The notes under the pieces were generated by a model that was not told the DNA's origin, ran no database searches, and was given only the letters and a program-made list of their open reading frames with translations. Shown here piece after piece: positions 1 through 8,182 of a stretch of DNA of 64,000 nucleotides. The DNA comes from Polaribacter sp. ALD11 (GTDB lineage Bacteria; Bacteroidota; Bacteroidia; Flavobacteriales; Flavobacteriaceae), in NCBI RefSeq assembly GCF_002831685.1, contig NZ_CP025119.1, forward strand, positions 469,001 to 533,000, written 5' to 3'. The number at the start of each line of letters is the position of its first letter. The first letter of the stretch is position 1. The translations under genes were made by a program, and so were the position numbers.

Positions 1-37
1 CTTTTAGAAAATCTTCAAAGGTTATTTCTTCTTTCAT
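1..37 (-). CDS. CsaA-like tRNA-binding protein, N-terminal fragment (runs off left edge)
   Basis: An ATG at 35-37 on the minus strand opens a frame reading MKEEITFEDFLK that leaves the window. This resembles the start of flavobacterial CsaA/YgjH-type tRNA-binding proteins, small dimeric OB-fold proteins, where an ISFEDFLK-like stretch precedes the VDIRVG motif. Only 12 residues are visible, so the call rests on a short match. It lies 5 nt downstream of the Mpo1-like gene stop and is probably co-transcribed with it. Confidence 0.4.
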   Translation of the reverse strand, partial: MKEEITFEDFLK

Positions 38-42
38 ACTTG

Positions 43-507
43 TTATTTCTTTTTACCTAATTTCTGAATCACCCAAAGTGGTCCAATCAATAAAAACTGC
101 AAATCTTTTGCAAAAGAAGGCTTTTTTCCTTCTACCTTATGTCCCCAGAATTGTCCAATCCAACCTACAACAAAGATAATTATAGATGCGTAGAGAAGAT
201 TAACAGTATTGCCTAACCAGAAGTTACCAATAATACAAAGCAGTATTACAAACAACATTTCCATAAAATACCAGAAACCTAAACGGAAATAAAAAAAAGA
301 GATTAGAACGCCAGTAACAGCCGCCCAATTTTCAATTAATGGATTGTTTAGACCAAATGAATTTTCTAGAAATAGGTTTGGTATGCTCATTAAAAGCCCT
401 ATTACACTAAAAAAAATTAAAGGAACACAAATGTAATGTACTTGTTGGTTGGTTTCATTTTGATGGCTTATAGCATATTCATCAAACCATTGTTGTGCAG
501 TTTTCAT
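43..507 (-). CDS. Mpo1-like (DUF962) membrane protein
   Basis: A 154-residue protein with the DUF962/Mpo1 signature: an N-terminal MKTAQQWFDEYAISHQN stretch followed by HY and several hydrophobic segments (about residues 25-45, 60-80, 84-118), then a WIGQFWGHKVEGKKP segment and a basic C-terminus. The yeast member Mpo1 is an Fe2+-dependent dioxygenase acting in alpha-oxidation of 2-hydroxy fatty acids; bacterial members are mostly uncharacterised, so the reaction here is inferred from the family. The conserved His residues (HQN, VHY, GHKVEGKKP) that would bind iron are present. It sits just upstream of the CsaA-like start on the same strand. Confidence 0.8.
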   Translation of the reverse strand: MKTAQQWFDEYAISHQNETNQQVHYICVPLIFFSVIGLLMSIPNLFLENSFGLNNPLIENWAAVTGVLISFFYFRLGFWYFMEMLFVILLCIIGNFWLGNTVNLLYASIIIFVVGWIGQFWGHKVEGKKPSFAKDLQFLLIGPLWVIQKLGKKK

Positions 508-597
508 ATTTTAAAATTAAATTTTAAATGTATGAGTATTTTAAGTAAAAAGAAAATTAAATTTATAAATTAGTTGCATTTAGCATTTGTATTGACA

Positions 598-1278
598 TTA
601 TTTTTCAGTGATTTTCTTCAACATTCTTAAAGAACTGCTGTTTTCAGAATTTATAGACAAAGATTTATTGTAGTTATCAATGGCATTCACGGTATCTTTC
701 GCTTCTAAATAAGCATCTCCTAAACTATCGAAAGTATTAGAACTCTTAGGATATAGCTGGGTGTTTATTTTTAAAATTTCAATTGCTTTTTCAAACTCAT
801 TATTTTTCATATAATTATATCCTGTTCTGTTAATAGTATATTGTCTAATTACAGGACTTAAAGAATCTTGTTTTTTTATTTCTAAGAATGCTTTTAAAGC
901 TTTGTTATAGTTTTTTGCTTCAAAATATTCTGTAGGTGTTTTCTCACCAGGTTTCATTTTACTAAAAAGGTATTCTACACCTTTATGCTCTGTTTTTTCT
1001 GCTAATTTAATATGAATTTTAGGTGCACCTACAAATATTATTTTCTCATTTAATTCTTTCATGTAAAAAGAACTATCGTTTACTTTTAAAGGTTGAATAT
1101 CTTCTCTACCACGCCACTTTATAAACAATTCTTTTTCTTTGAAATAGACTTCTAAAACTTCATTGGCATTAAATAAGTAACGTCCGGTTGTTTCAGAAAT
1201 AAAATCTTCAGAATTTTTTGGTGAAGCACAACTAATGCATAAAAGGAATAGGATTGAAGGTAGAAGATGGTTTCTCAT
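598..1278 (-). CDS. TPR-containing lipoprotein
   Basis: A 226-residue protein starting with a lipoprotein signal peptide (MRNHLLPSILFLLCISC; lipobox ending at Cys17). The middle part is not recognised. The C-terminal third (about residues 115-222) contains tetratricopeptide-like helices, with phrases such as YFEAKNYNKALKAFLE, NEFEKAIEILKINTQLYP and SLGDAYLEAKDTVNAIDNYNKSL. It probably sits in the envelope as a protein-interaction module, as seen in many flavobacterial secreted proteins with C-terminal TPRs. The partner is unknown. It stands alone on the minus strand. Confidence 0.7.
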   Translation of the reverse strand: MRNHLLPSILFLLCISCASPKNSEDFISETTGRYLFNANEVLEVYFKEKELFIKWRGREDIQPLKVNDSSFYMKELNEKIIFVGAPKIHIKLAEKTEHKGVEYLFSKMKPGEKTPTEYFEAKNYNKALKAFLEIKKQDSLSPVIRQYTINRTGYNYMKNNEFEKAIEILKINTQLYPKSSNTFDSLGDAYLEAKDTVNAIDNYNKSLSINSENSSSLRMLKKITEK

Positions 1279-1399
1279 GATTGGTTTGGTAGATTGATTC
1301 TTTATTTTAGACGACTAATCTATAGGTTTTGTTACAGTTTATCGAAAAAATAAAAGATTTAATAAAATTAAATACAAACCATTCTTAGTAATGAAGTAA

Positions 1400-1437
1400 T
1401 TTCTTTGCAAATGAAGAAGATTTCATTTACAAAGAAA
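1400..1437 (-). terminator. Hairpin terminator downstream of the PLP-enzyme gene
   Basis: TTTCTTTG/CAAAGAAA outer stem (8 bp), one C-A mismatch, then AAATGAA/TTCATTT inner stem (7 bp) around a 6-nt loop. It begins about 40 nt after the stop codon at 1477, and the minus strand has a T-rich entry. Probably a bidirectional terminator. Confidence 0.55.
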
Positions 1438-1476
1438 AAACAACTTTAAAATATTTTATTCACCCTGTTTTAAATG

Positions 1477-3321
1477 TTAAATACTTTTAACAAAATCTAA
1501 GAATACTTTTTTATGCAGTTCAAGGTCTATATTAGGAGAAAGTGACGCACGTACAATATAATCCTTATCGCCTTCTTTAGTAGTACCTTGAGTAGAGGTT
1601 GCAGGTATGGTCCAATAGCAGCCTTTTAATTGTCCGTAACTTACACAGAATTTACTTTCATTAGGAATTTCTGTAATCATTAAATTGATTAACTTCAAGT
1701 TTAATGCTCTTTTGTAAGATTCTCTTTCTTTATCTGTAGTTCCTTTTGTAGGAAGGTCTAATGAAAAAACGGATGGAGTAAAGCCTTCTTCTGCCAATTC
1801 TTTTGAGACAAAATTAATTTTTGCTGCTGGTAGCGTAGCAGTAATAAAGTTTACAAAATCGCGAGTATTTACGTAAGCATCTGCAATTCTTTGGTTCATA
1901 GAAGGCAATTGTTTTGCCAATATTTCCATTTGAAGTGCTGTCGCTTCATTATCGCAAAGCTTTAGGTGAAGTTCTATTTTTTCCATTAAAGTTGCTGTTT
2001 TTACATTTCCTACACAATAACCAGCTGTACATTTTCCACCACTAGGAAATTTAGATCCACTTGCATAAGAAATTGTTCTAATAGATGATAAGATGGCATT
2101 TTCTCCTAAGAAATGTACATTCGGACAAAAAGTTTGGTCTAAAATAAAAACAGGATCAATAGCAATAGCACCATTTGCAGTTGTACGTTCTTTACTTAAA
2201 ACTTCTTTTAGTTTTAAAAGATCTGGTACTTCAACTCTAGGATTTGTAGGAATTTCTGCAATTATATAAGGAATACCATCTTCTTGCGCAATTTTTGCCA
2301 AAATGGCATCTATACTTTGTACCATATCATTATCGCCATCTACAGGTAAATCTACCACTTCAACAGTATCTAAACAAGCTGCAACACGTCTTGCTTGGTC
2401 ATTTGTACCACCATAACAGTTTGGCGGAACAATAATTTTAATGGCTTTACCTTGGTAGTTTTCTAGAGCATCATCAATCAAGCCCATCATAATGGCATAT
2501 TGAATAGACAATCCACAAGAACCTACTAATGGTTTTATTGTTGTATCCGTAATTTCTTTAATCGATTCTAAAACAGCTATTTTATTCGTTTCTAAATTAC
2601 TGTTTTTAATTTCTACGGAAGAATTCGCAACTAGAGATTCTAAGGCAGTAAGAGAATTAATCGGAGTCATTGCAATGGTCTCTCTTCTTCTTACATGCTG
2701 AATGTCTGAAATATACGTTTCGTTTTCTGCGCCATTCACTATTAAAACACTACCTAATTCTGAATGTGTGTTTATAAAGAAGTCAATATTTTTGGTAAGA
2801 TTAAAATTACAAACCATCTCTTGTGCTTCCATAAAAATAGTACTTCCATCAAATGTAGAAATAGTTTCGGCATTTTCTACTTTCTGTAATTCAAAATTAT
2901 AACCATAGATATTTCTAAGAACATCAGCATCAAAAAAGGCTGGCAATTCACCTTTGTAATTTATTTGAGTGTTTTTATTCTCTAATAAGTTTTTTCTAAG
3001 AATAGCTAATACAGGAATGGTCTGTGAAGAAAAAGTAATTACATTTTCAGAATTCACATTATTTAGGTTACCAATTGCCCATTCTAAAATACAAGACAAA
3101 GGATGCCCTAATCGAATATAATCGTAAGCGGTTGGTAATTTATCTAGTGCAGTTGCTTCTGAATTGTTGTTATCAAACAAGTCTTTAAATTGATCTAAAA
3201 ACTGAACTTTAGCTAATTTTTCATCATAAATATCTAATCGATGGGTTGTTAGATTCAACCAACCTGTAGGCATATTTTCTAATACATCTTTTATATAATT
3301 TAGCGTTTTATTGTCTTGCAT
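1477..3321 (-). CDS. Long PLP-dependent Cys/Met-metabolism family enzyme (cystathionine gamma-synthase-like)
   Basis: The C-terminal two thirds carry the fold-type I, Cys/Met metabolism PLP-enzyme pattern: a cofactor-binding region around GSCGLSIQYAIMMGL, an IAIDPVFILDQTF aspartate region, and the Schiff-base lysine in SYASGSKFPSGGK (about residue 424). Family members such as MetB/MetC are about 380-430 residues; this one is about 614, with a roughly 200-residue N-terminal region that I do not recognise. Substrate is uncertain: a cystathionine synthase/lyase or O-acetylhomoserine-type reaction is plausible by family only. I chose the ATG at 3319-3321 (MQDNKTLNYIKDVL); an in-frame ATG at 3354 would add 11 residues (MYLSSLFKNEI) and cannot be excluded. 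Single gene with a downstream hairpin. Confidence 0.75.
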   Translation of the reverse strand: MQDNKTLNYIKDVLENMPTGWLNLTTHRLDIYDEKLAKVQFLDQFKDLFDNNNSEATALDKLPTAYDYIRLGHPLSCILEWAIGNLNNVNSENVITFSSQTIPVLAILRKNLLENKNTQINYKGELPAFFDADVLRNIYGYNFELQKVENAETISTFDGSTIFMEAQEMVCNFNLTKNIDFFINTHSELGSVLIVNGAENETYISDIQHVRRRETIAMTPINSLTALESLVANSSVEIKNSNLETNKIAVLESIKEITDTTIKPLVGSCGLSIQYAIMMGLIDDALENYQGKAIKIIVPPNCYGGTNDQARRVAACLDTVEVVDLPVDGDNDMVQSIDAILAKIAQEDGIPYIIAEIPTNPRVEVPDLLKLKEVLSKERTTANGAIAIDPVFILDQTFCPNVHFLGENAILSSIRTISYASGSKFPSGGKCTAGYCVGNVKTATLMEKIELHLKLCDNEATALQMEILAKQLPSMNQRIADAYVNTRDFVNFITATLPAAKINFVSKELAEEGFTPSVFSLDLPTKGTTDKERESYKRALNLKLINLMITEIPNESKFCVSYGQLKGCYWTIPATSTQGTTKEGDKDYIVRASLSPNIDLELHKKVFLDFVKSI

Positions 3322-3666
3322 AATTTCATTTTTAAATAGACTGCTAAGATACATTAATTAGATTTTTTTAAAGTATTATGAGTTGTTTTTGTTATGTTTA
3401 GCCAGATGATTTGTTTAATATTAAAAAGTATTTGAAAGCTTAAGTTTTAAGCCTCTAAAAATTATAAAATAGAAGCTTTATTACTATTTTTAAAAAACTA
3501 TTCTTCTATCAGTTTTTATAGATTACTTTCACTGTTTTTACTTTTTTCGTTCAGTAATGTAATCGTCCGTTTTTTCTTTAAACTTTGATTTTCCTTTTAA
3601 ATTTTAATAGAAGTTATTTTAACGATATTGTCTTAGAGTCTTTAATACGTTTTTAAGGGAAGTGAT
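3322..3666. other. Intergenic AT-rich stretch, nothing recognised
   Basis: About 345 bases between the PLP-enzyme gene start and the stop of the small lipoprotein gene. Very AT-rich with scattered T-runs. I see no convincing ORF, tRNA or strong hairpin here; it should contain the promoter of the PLP-enzyme gene on the minus strand. Confidence 0.5.
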
Positions 3667-3936
3667 TTAATGTATTAAAACTCGAACAGTCTCTTTATTT
3701 TGAAAATTTACTAACAGTTCTTTTTTTTCATTAAAAGTGAACTCAGATAAACTTTTAGCTGTGCCATTAAAATCACAGGGCAAATCTTGAAAATTATCAA
3801 CGAAAACTTTTTTATTTTCGTCCCATAATGGGATATTAACCTTTTTTGTGCAAATATCTTCTTTCGAACAATTTAAAAATAAAGGGATACACAATATTAG
3901 AATAAAAGTGTGTCTAATAAATCTGTCTAATTTCAT
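3667..3936 (-). CDS. Small hypothetical lipoprotein
   Basis: An 89-residue protein from the ATG at 3934-3936: MKLDRFIRHTFILILCIPLF followed by LNC, a good lipobox with the cysteine at about residue 23. The mature part is only about 65 residues, with two further Cys (DICTKK, LPCDF) that could form a disulphide. An upstream in-frame ATG at 3957 adds seven residues ahead of the signal peptide and is less likely. I do not recognise the family. It is divergent from leuC. Confidence 0.5.
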   Translation of the reverse strand: MKLDRFIRHTFILILCIPLFLNCSKEDICTKKVNIPLWDENKKVFVDNFQDLPCDFNGTAKSLSEFTFNEKKELLVNFQNKETVRVLIH

Positions 3937-4050
3937 GTTTTGTCCTTTATAAGTCATTTTTTGTTTAGAAATTCTATCATAGTAAGTTAGAAGAATTTGT
4001 AACGATAAAATTACAAAATAATAAATTCATATTTATTTAGTTTATAGTAA

Positions 4051-4096
4051 TTTATCAAAAAAAATAAAACAAGAATGATTTATTTTTTTTGATAAA
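4051..4096. repeat. Perfect 18-bp inverted repeat, all A/T except one pair
   Basis: Arms 4051-4068 (TTTATCAAAAAAAATAAA) and 4079-4096 (TTTATTTTTTTTGATAAA) are exact reverse complements around a 10-nt loop. It lies between two divergently transcribed genes, where a terminator would not be expected, so it may end an unannotated short transcript or be a protein-binding or extruding site. Confidence 0.6.
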
Positions 4097-4414
4097 CCGT
4101 AATTTCTGTAGGAATTCAATAGATGGAAAACAACAAGAGTGTGAAGGGTGATTTTTTTGTTTCTTGGGATTTATCTTGAGAGAAGCTGAAGTGTAAATAA
4201 AAATGAAGTGAAAGTAGTAATAATAAAATGATAGTTCTTTGTAATAGTAATTATCAACTGTCTTCGATAAAACAATTTTAGAACTGATAAAATAGATAGA
4301 CATCGTATCTTAGTATGAGGTATGTTTTTGATATAGAGTGATATATATCTTTCTTTAACAGTTGAAAATAATACTATTAGATTTATCTATAAGAATAGAA
4401 CACATTAAAAACCT

Positions 4415-4422
4415 TATTTTTG
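4415..4422 (+). promoter_or_regulatory. -7 box of leuC operon promoter
   Basis: TATTTTTG matches the Bacteroidetes -7 consensus TAnnTTTG exactly and sits 38 nt before the leuC ATG, giving a leader of roughly 30 nt. No clear -33 TTG is seen at the ideal distance. Confidence 0.4.
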
Positions 4423-4460
4423 GTAACTGATTCTAATTTGAATAATTAAAGAACAAACAA

Positions 4461-5870
4461 ATGGCAAATACATTATTTGACAAAGTATGGGATTCACACG
4501 TTGTTCGTCAAGTTAAAGACGGACCAGATGTGTTTTTTATAGACCGTCATTTTATCCACGAAGTTACAAGTCCCGTAGCTTTCTTAGGTTTAGAAAGTAG
4601 AGGAAACAGTGTTGTATATCCTGCACGCACATTCGCAACAGCAGATCACAACACACCAACCATAAATCAGCATTTACCGGTTGCAGATCCTTTGTCTGCA
4701 AATCAATTAGATGCTCTAGAAAACAATGCTAAAAAACACGGAATTACGCATTGGGGTTTAGGGGATGAAAATAACGGAATCGTACATGTTGTAGGGCCAG
4801 AAAACGGGATTACATTACCTGGTGCAACGATTGTTTGTGGAGATTCTCACACGTCAACTCACGGTGCTTTTGGTGCAATTGCCTTTGGTATTGGTACTTC
4901 GGAAGTAGAGATGGTCTTGTCTACACAATGTATTATGCAATCGAAACCTAAATCGATGCGTATTAACGTAAACGGAAAATTAGGTTTGGGTGTAACACCT
5001 AAAGATGTTGCTTTGTATATTATAGCAAAACAAACAACCTCGGGTGCAACGGGTTATTTTATTGAATATGCAGGAGATGTTTTTGAAGACATGTCTATGG
5101 AAGGTCGTATGACGGTGTGTAACTTATCTATTGAGATGGGCGCACGTGGAGGTATGATTGCTCCAGATGCAAAAACGTACGAATATATTAAAGGACGTGC
5201 TCAAACTCCGAAAGGAGCCGCTTGGGACAAAGCGATGAAATATTGGGATACTTTATATACAGCAAAAGATGCAGAATTTGACGTAGAGTTTACGTACGAT
5301 GCATCCGATATCGAACCAATGATTACGTATGGTACAAACCCAGGAATGGGAATGGGCGTGACAAAATCGATTCCATTAGCAGAAAATGTAGAAGGTGGCG
5401 TAGAAACTTACAGAAAATCTTTAGGATATATGTCTTTTAACGAAGGCGATTCTATGATTGGTAAAGAAATTGACTTTGTATTCTTAGGCTCTTGTACAAA
5501 TGGTAGAATAGAGGACTTTAGAGGATTTTGTTCTATAGTTAAAGGAAGACAAAAAGCACCCAATGTTACTGCTTGGTTAGTACCGGGTTCGCATAAAGTA
5601 GTAGATCAAATAAAAGCAGAAGGTTTAGATAAAATTATTACAGACGCAGGTTTTGTTTTAAGAGAACCAGGTTGTTCGGCATGTTTGGCAATGAATGATG
5701 ATAAAGTACCTTCAGGAAAATTATCTGTTTCAACATCAAACAGAAATTTCGAAGGAAGACAAGGTCCAGGTTCTAGAACTTTATTAGCAAGTCCTTTAGT
5801 TGCTGCAGCATCTGCGGTTGAAGGCGTGGTTACAGATCCGAGAACATTATTAAAAAAGCAATATGCTTAA
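4461..5870 (+). CDS. leuC: 3-isopropylmalate dehydratase large subunit
   Basis: A 469-residue aconitase-superfamily protein, the usual length for LeuC. With LeuD it isomerises 2-isopropylmalate to 3-isopropylmalate in leucine synthesis, and in bacteria the same pair often isomerises citramalate. The start [15 protein letters not shown] is the classic LeuC N-terminus. Seen motifs: HVVGPENG and [20 protein letters not shown], and the three Fe-S cysteines in FLGSCTNGR and in [12 protein letters not shown] near residues 345-415. It is first in the leu operon, followed after 72 nt by leuD. Confidence 0.97.
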   Translation: MANTLFDKVWDSHVVRQVKDGPDVFFIDRHFIHEVTSPVAFLGLESRGNSVVYPARTFATADHNTPTINQHLPVADPLSANQLDALENNAKKHGITHWGLGDENNGIVHVVGPENGITLPGATIVCGDSHTSTHGAFGAIAFGIGTSEVEMVLSTQCIMQSKPKSMRINVNGKLGLGVTPKDVALYIIAKQTTSGATGYFIEYAGDVFEDMSMEGRMTVCNLSIEMGARGGMIAPDAKTYEYIKGRAQTPKGAAWDKAMKYWDTLYTAKDAEFDVEFTYDASDIEPMITYGTNPGMGMGVTKSIPLAENVEGGVETYRKSLGYMSFNEGDSMIGKEIDFVFLGSCTNGRIEDFRGFCSIVKGRQKAPNVTAWLVPGSHKVVDQIKAEGLDKIITDAGFVLREPGCSACLAMNDDKVPSGKLSVSTSNRNFEGRQGPGSRTLLASPLVAAASAVEGVVTDPRTLLKKQYA

Positions 5871-5871
5871 A

Positions 5872-5933
5872 GCTTTATGCTATAAGCTAAAAAACAAATA
5901 TTCGCCTAAAGCTTATCGCTTAAGGCATAAAGC
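5872..5933. repeat. Imperfect inverted repeat between leuC and leuD
   Basis: GCTTTATGC at 5872-5880 pairs exactly with GCATAAAGC at 5925-5933; after two mismatches, TAAGC/GCTTA extends the stem. The gap also carries AGCTTAT-like direct echoes. This looks like a palindromic intergenic repeat inserted in the operon; there is no T-tract, so it is not an obvious terminator. Confidence 0.55.
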
Positions 5934-5942
5934 AAAATAAAA

Positions 5943-6542
5943 ATGGCTTACGATAAATTTGAAGTATTAACAAGTACAGCATATCCATTACCAATAGAAA
6001 ATGTAGATACAGATCAAATAATTCCTGCTCGTTTCTTAAAAGCAACAGAGCGTGTAGATTTTGATGTCAACTTTTTTCGTGATTGGAGATACAACCAAGA
6101 CGGAACACCAAAACCAGATTTTCCTTTAAACAAAAAAATGCATGCAGGTTCTAAAATATTAGTAGGAGGTAGAAATTTTGGCTCTGGTTCTTCTAGAGAG
6201 CACGCAGCTTGGTCTGTGTACGATTTCGGATTGCGTTGTGTAATTTCTTCAGCATTTGCAGATATTTTTAAAAATAACTGTTTAAATGTAGGTGTTTTAC
6301 CGGTTCAGGTTTCTGCAGAATTCGCAGATACGCTATTTGCTGCAATTATGGCAGACCCAAAAACAGAAATTAAAGTTGATTTGCCAAACCAAACAGTAAC
6401 ATTAGTTGCAACAGGTGAATCTGAATTTTTTGTAATTAATACCTACAAAAAAGACAACATGTTAAATGGTTTTGATGATATTGATTACTTAAAAAACATC
6501 GAAAACGAGATTACAGAGTTTGCTAAAACAAGACCATTTTAA
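5943..6542 (+). CDS. leuD: 3-isopropylmalate dehydratase small subunit
   Basis: A 199-residue LeuD, normal length. It forms the swivel domain partner of LeuC. Signature residues: NVDTDQIIPARFLK near the N-terminus and GGRNFGSGSSREHAAW (about residues 75-90), which contact the substrate gamma-carboxylate and side chain. The C-terminal region GESEFFVINTYKKDNMLNGFDDIDYL is typical. It is separated by 22 nt from the next gene, so translation is probably closely linked. Confidence 0.97.
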   Translation: MAYDKFEVLTSTAYPLPIENVDTDQIIPARFLKATERVDFDVNFFRDWRYNQDGTPKPDFPLNKKMHAGSKILVGGRNFGSGSSREHAAWSVYDFGLRCVISSAFADIFKNNCLNVGVLPVQVSAEFADTLFAAIMADPKTEIKVDLPNQTVTLVATGESEFFVINTYKKDNMLNGFDDIDYLKNIENEITEFAKTRPF

Positions 6543-6564
6543 AAATAACTTTTAAGGTTAAGGT

Positions 6565-8085
6565 ATGGCAAGAAGAAAGATTGAAATTATGGATACGACA
6601 CTTCGAGATGGAGAACAAACATCTGGAGTGTCGTTTTCAGTTTCAGAGAAATTAACAATCGCAAAATTATTGTTAGAAGAATTAAAAGTAGATCGCCTAG
6701 AAATAGCATCTGCCAGAGTTTCTGAAGGCGAATTAGAAGCAGTTAAAAAAATAACTTCTTGGGCTTCTGAAAACAATTGTTTAAACAAAATAGAAGTGTT
6801 AACTTTTGTTGATGAAGGAAAATCTATCGAATGGATGTTAGAATCTGGAGCAAAAGTCCAGAATTTACTAACCAAAGGTTCTTTAAATCACTTAACACAT
6901 CAGCTTAAAAAAACACCAACACAACATTTTGCAGATATAAAAACAACTATTGATTTAGCTACAAAACATGATATTAAAACCAATGTTTATTTAGAAGATT
7001 GGTCTAATGGAATGCGAAATTCCAAAGCATACGTTTTTGAATATTTAGATTTCTTAACGGCTCAAAATATAGAACGCGTTTTATTACCAGATACTTTAGG
7101 AGTTTTAACTCCAGATGAAACTTTTAAATTTATTACTGAAGTTCGTCAGAAATATCCAACAACACATATTGATTTTCACGGTCATAATGATTACGATTTA
7201 GGAGTTGCCAATGTAATGGAAGCTGTTAAAGCAGGAGCAAACGGATTGCATTTAACCATTAACGGAATGGGAGAACGTGCAGGAAATGCGCCAACGGCAA
7301 GTGTTATTGCGGTAATTAATGATTTTCTGAAGGAAGTTGAAATCACTGTAAATGAGAAAGCACTAAATAAAGTGAGTAAGTTGGTTGAAACATTTTCAGG
7401 CTTTCGGATTCCTGTAAATAAACCTGTTGTAGGCGCCAATGTGTTTACCCAAACAGCCGGAATTCATGCCGATGGAGATAACAAAAATAACCTCTATTTT
7501 AACGATTTAATGCCAGAACGTTTTGGTAGAAAACGGAAGTATGCCTTAGGAAAAACATCTGGAAAGGCAAATATTCAGAAAAACTTACAAGATTTAGGAA
7601 TTAGCTTAAATGATGATGAACTAAAGAGAGTTACCCAAAGAATTATAGCGTTAGGAGATAAGAAAGAAGTTGTTTCACAAGATGATTTACCTTATATTAT
7701 TTCTGATGTTTTAGACAGCGATACTATTGAAAAACGTGTTATTGTAGAAAATTATGTATTAACACACTCTAAAGGATTAAAACCATCTACTACAATAAAA
7801 TTAAAAGTAGAAGGTCTTATTTATGAGGAACACGCGCAAGGAGATGGGCAATTTGATGCCTTTATAAACGCATTAAGAAAGTTGTATAAAACACATAGTA
7901 AAAAAGATTTACCTGTATTAATTGATTACGCAGTAAGAATTCCGCCAGGAAGTAATTCAGATGCATTGTGTGAAACGATTATTACTTGGAAACTAGAAGA
8001 AAAAGAATTTATTACACGTGGGTTAGATTCAGATCAAACAGTATCTGCAATTAAAGCCACAGAGAAAATGTTGAATATTATTTAA
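6565..8085 (+). CDS. 2-isopropylmalate synthase or (R)-citramalate synthase
   Basis: A 506-residue member of the HMGL-like/alpha-isopropylmalate synthase family. The TIM-barrel domain (about 1-290) starts with IEIMDTTLRDGEQTSGVSFS and holds the metal-binding DFHGHNDYDLG and the AGIHADG motif of the synthase. A C-terminal LeuA-type allosteric domain follows (about 370-506). These enzymes condense acetyl-CoA with 2-ketoisovalerate (LeuA) or pyruvate (CimA). Position in leuC-leuD-X-leuB suggests leucine synthesis, but Bacteroidota often carry a separate canonical leuA with the ilv genes and this second form here, which fits citramalate synthase. I cannot decide which from the sequence, so no symbol is given. 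Confidence 0.85.
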   Translation: MARRKIEIMDTTLRDGEQTSGVSFSVSEKLTIAKLLLEELKVDRLEIASARVSEGELEAVKKITSWASENNCLNKIEVLTFVDEGKSIEWMLESGAKVQNLLTKGSLNHLTHQLKKTPTQHFADIKTTIDLATKHDIKTNVYLEDWSNGMRNSKAYVFEYLDFLTAQNIERVLLPDTLGVLTPDETFKFITEVRQKYPTTHIDFHGHNDYDLGVANVMEAVKAGANGLHLTINGMGERAGNAPTASVIAVINDFLKEVEITVNEKALNKVSKLVETFSGFRIPVNKPVVGANVFTQTAGIHADGDNKNNLYFNDLMPERFGRKRKYALGKTSGKANIQKNLQDLGISLNDDELKRVTQRIIALGDKKEVVSQDDLPYIISDVLDSDTIEKRVIVENYVLTHSKGLKPSTTIKLKVEGLIYEEHAQGDGQFDAFINALRKLYKTHSKKDLPVLIDYAVRIPPGSNSDALCETIITWKLEEKEFITRGLDSDQTVSAIKATEKMLNII

Positions 8086-8092
8086 TACAAGC

Positions 8093-8168
8093 TGTCATTC
8101 CGAAGGAAATATGACTGAAGGAATCTTTGTTATCTAACAAACAGATTGCTTCGTGCCTCGCAATGACA
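8093..8168. repeat. Palindromic intergenic repeat (TGTCATTCCG type) between leuA/cimA and leuB
   Basis: Begins TGTCATTCCGAAGG and ends CTCGCAATGACA, so the ends are near-perfect inverted repeats. The centre TTGTTATCTAACAA is a smaller palindrome flanked by AATCT/AGATT. It resembles short MITE/REP-like elements common in flavobacteria. It provides the false GTG start upstream of leuB. Confidence 0.65.
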
Positions 8169-8182
8169 AAAAAACAAAATAC

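Larger units (their letters stand above)
3937..4460. other. Intergenic region between divergent genes; long AT palindrome and leuC promoter
   Basis: About 520 bases between the small lipoprotein gene and leuC. It holds a perfect 18-bp inverted repeat (4051-4096) and a TAnnTTTG box before leuC (4415-4422). The open frame 4055-4303 on the minus strand is low-complexity (Tyr/Phe/Lys rich) and I do not accept it as a gene. No leucine-rich leader peptide was found before leuC. Confidence 0.5.

Noticed and set aside
4055-4303. 82-residue minus-strand ORF
   Set aside because: Low-complexity, Tyr/Phe/Lys-rich translation with no homology feel; its end lies inside an AT palindrome.
3322-4460. tRNA or small structured RNA in the long intergenic gaps
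   Set aside because: No cloverleaf, conserved T-loop (GGTTCGA-type) or acceptor stem could be found; only AT-rich sequence and one palindrome.
8153-8182. GTG start extending LeuB by ten residues
   Set aside because: The added codons come from the inserted intergenic repeat; MKLNIAVLAGDG is the normal LeuB start.
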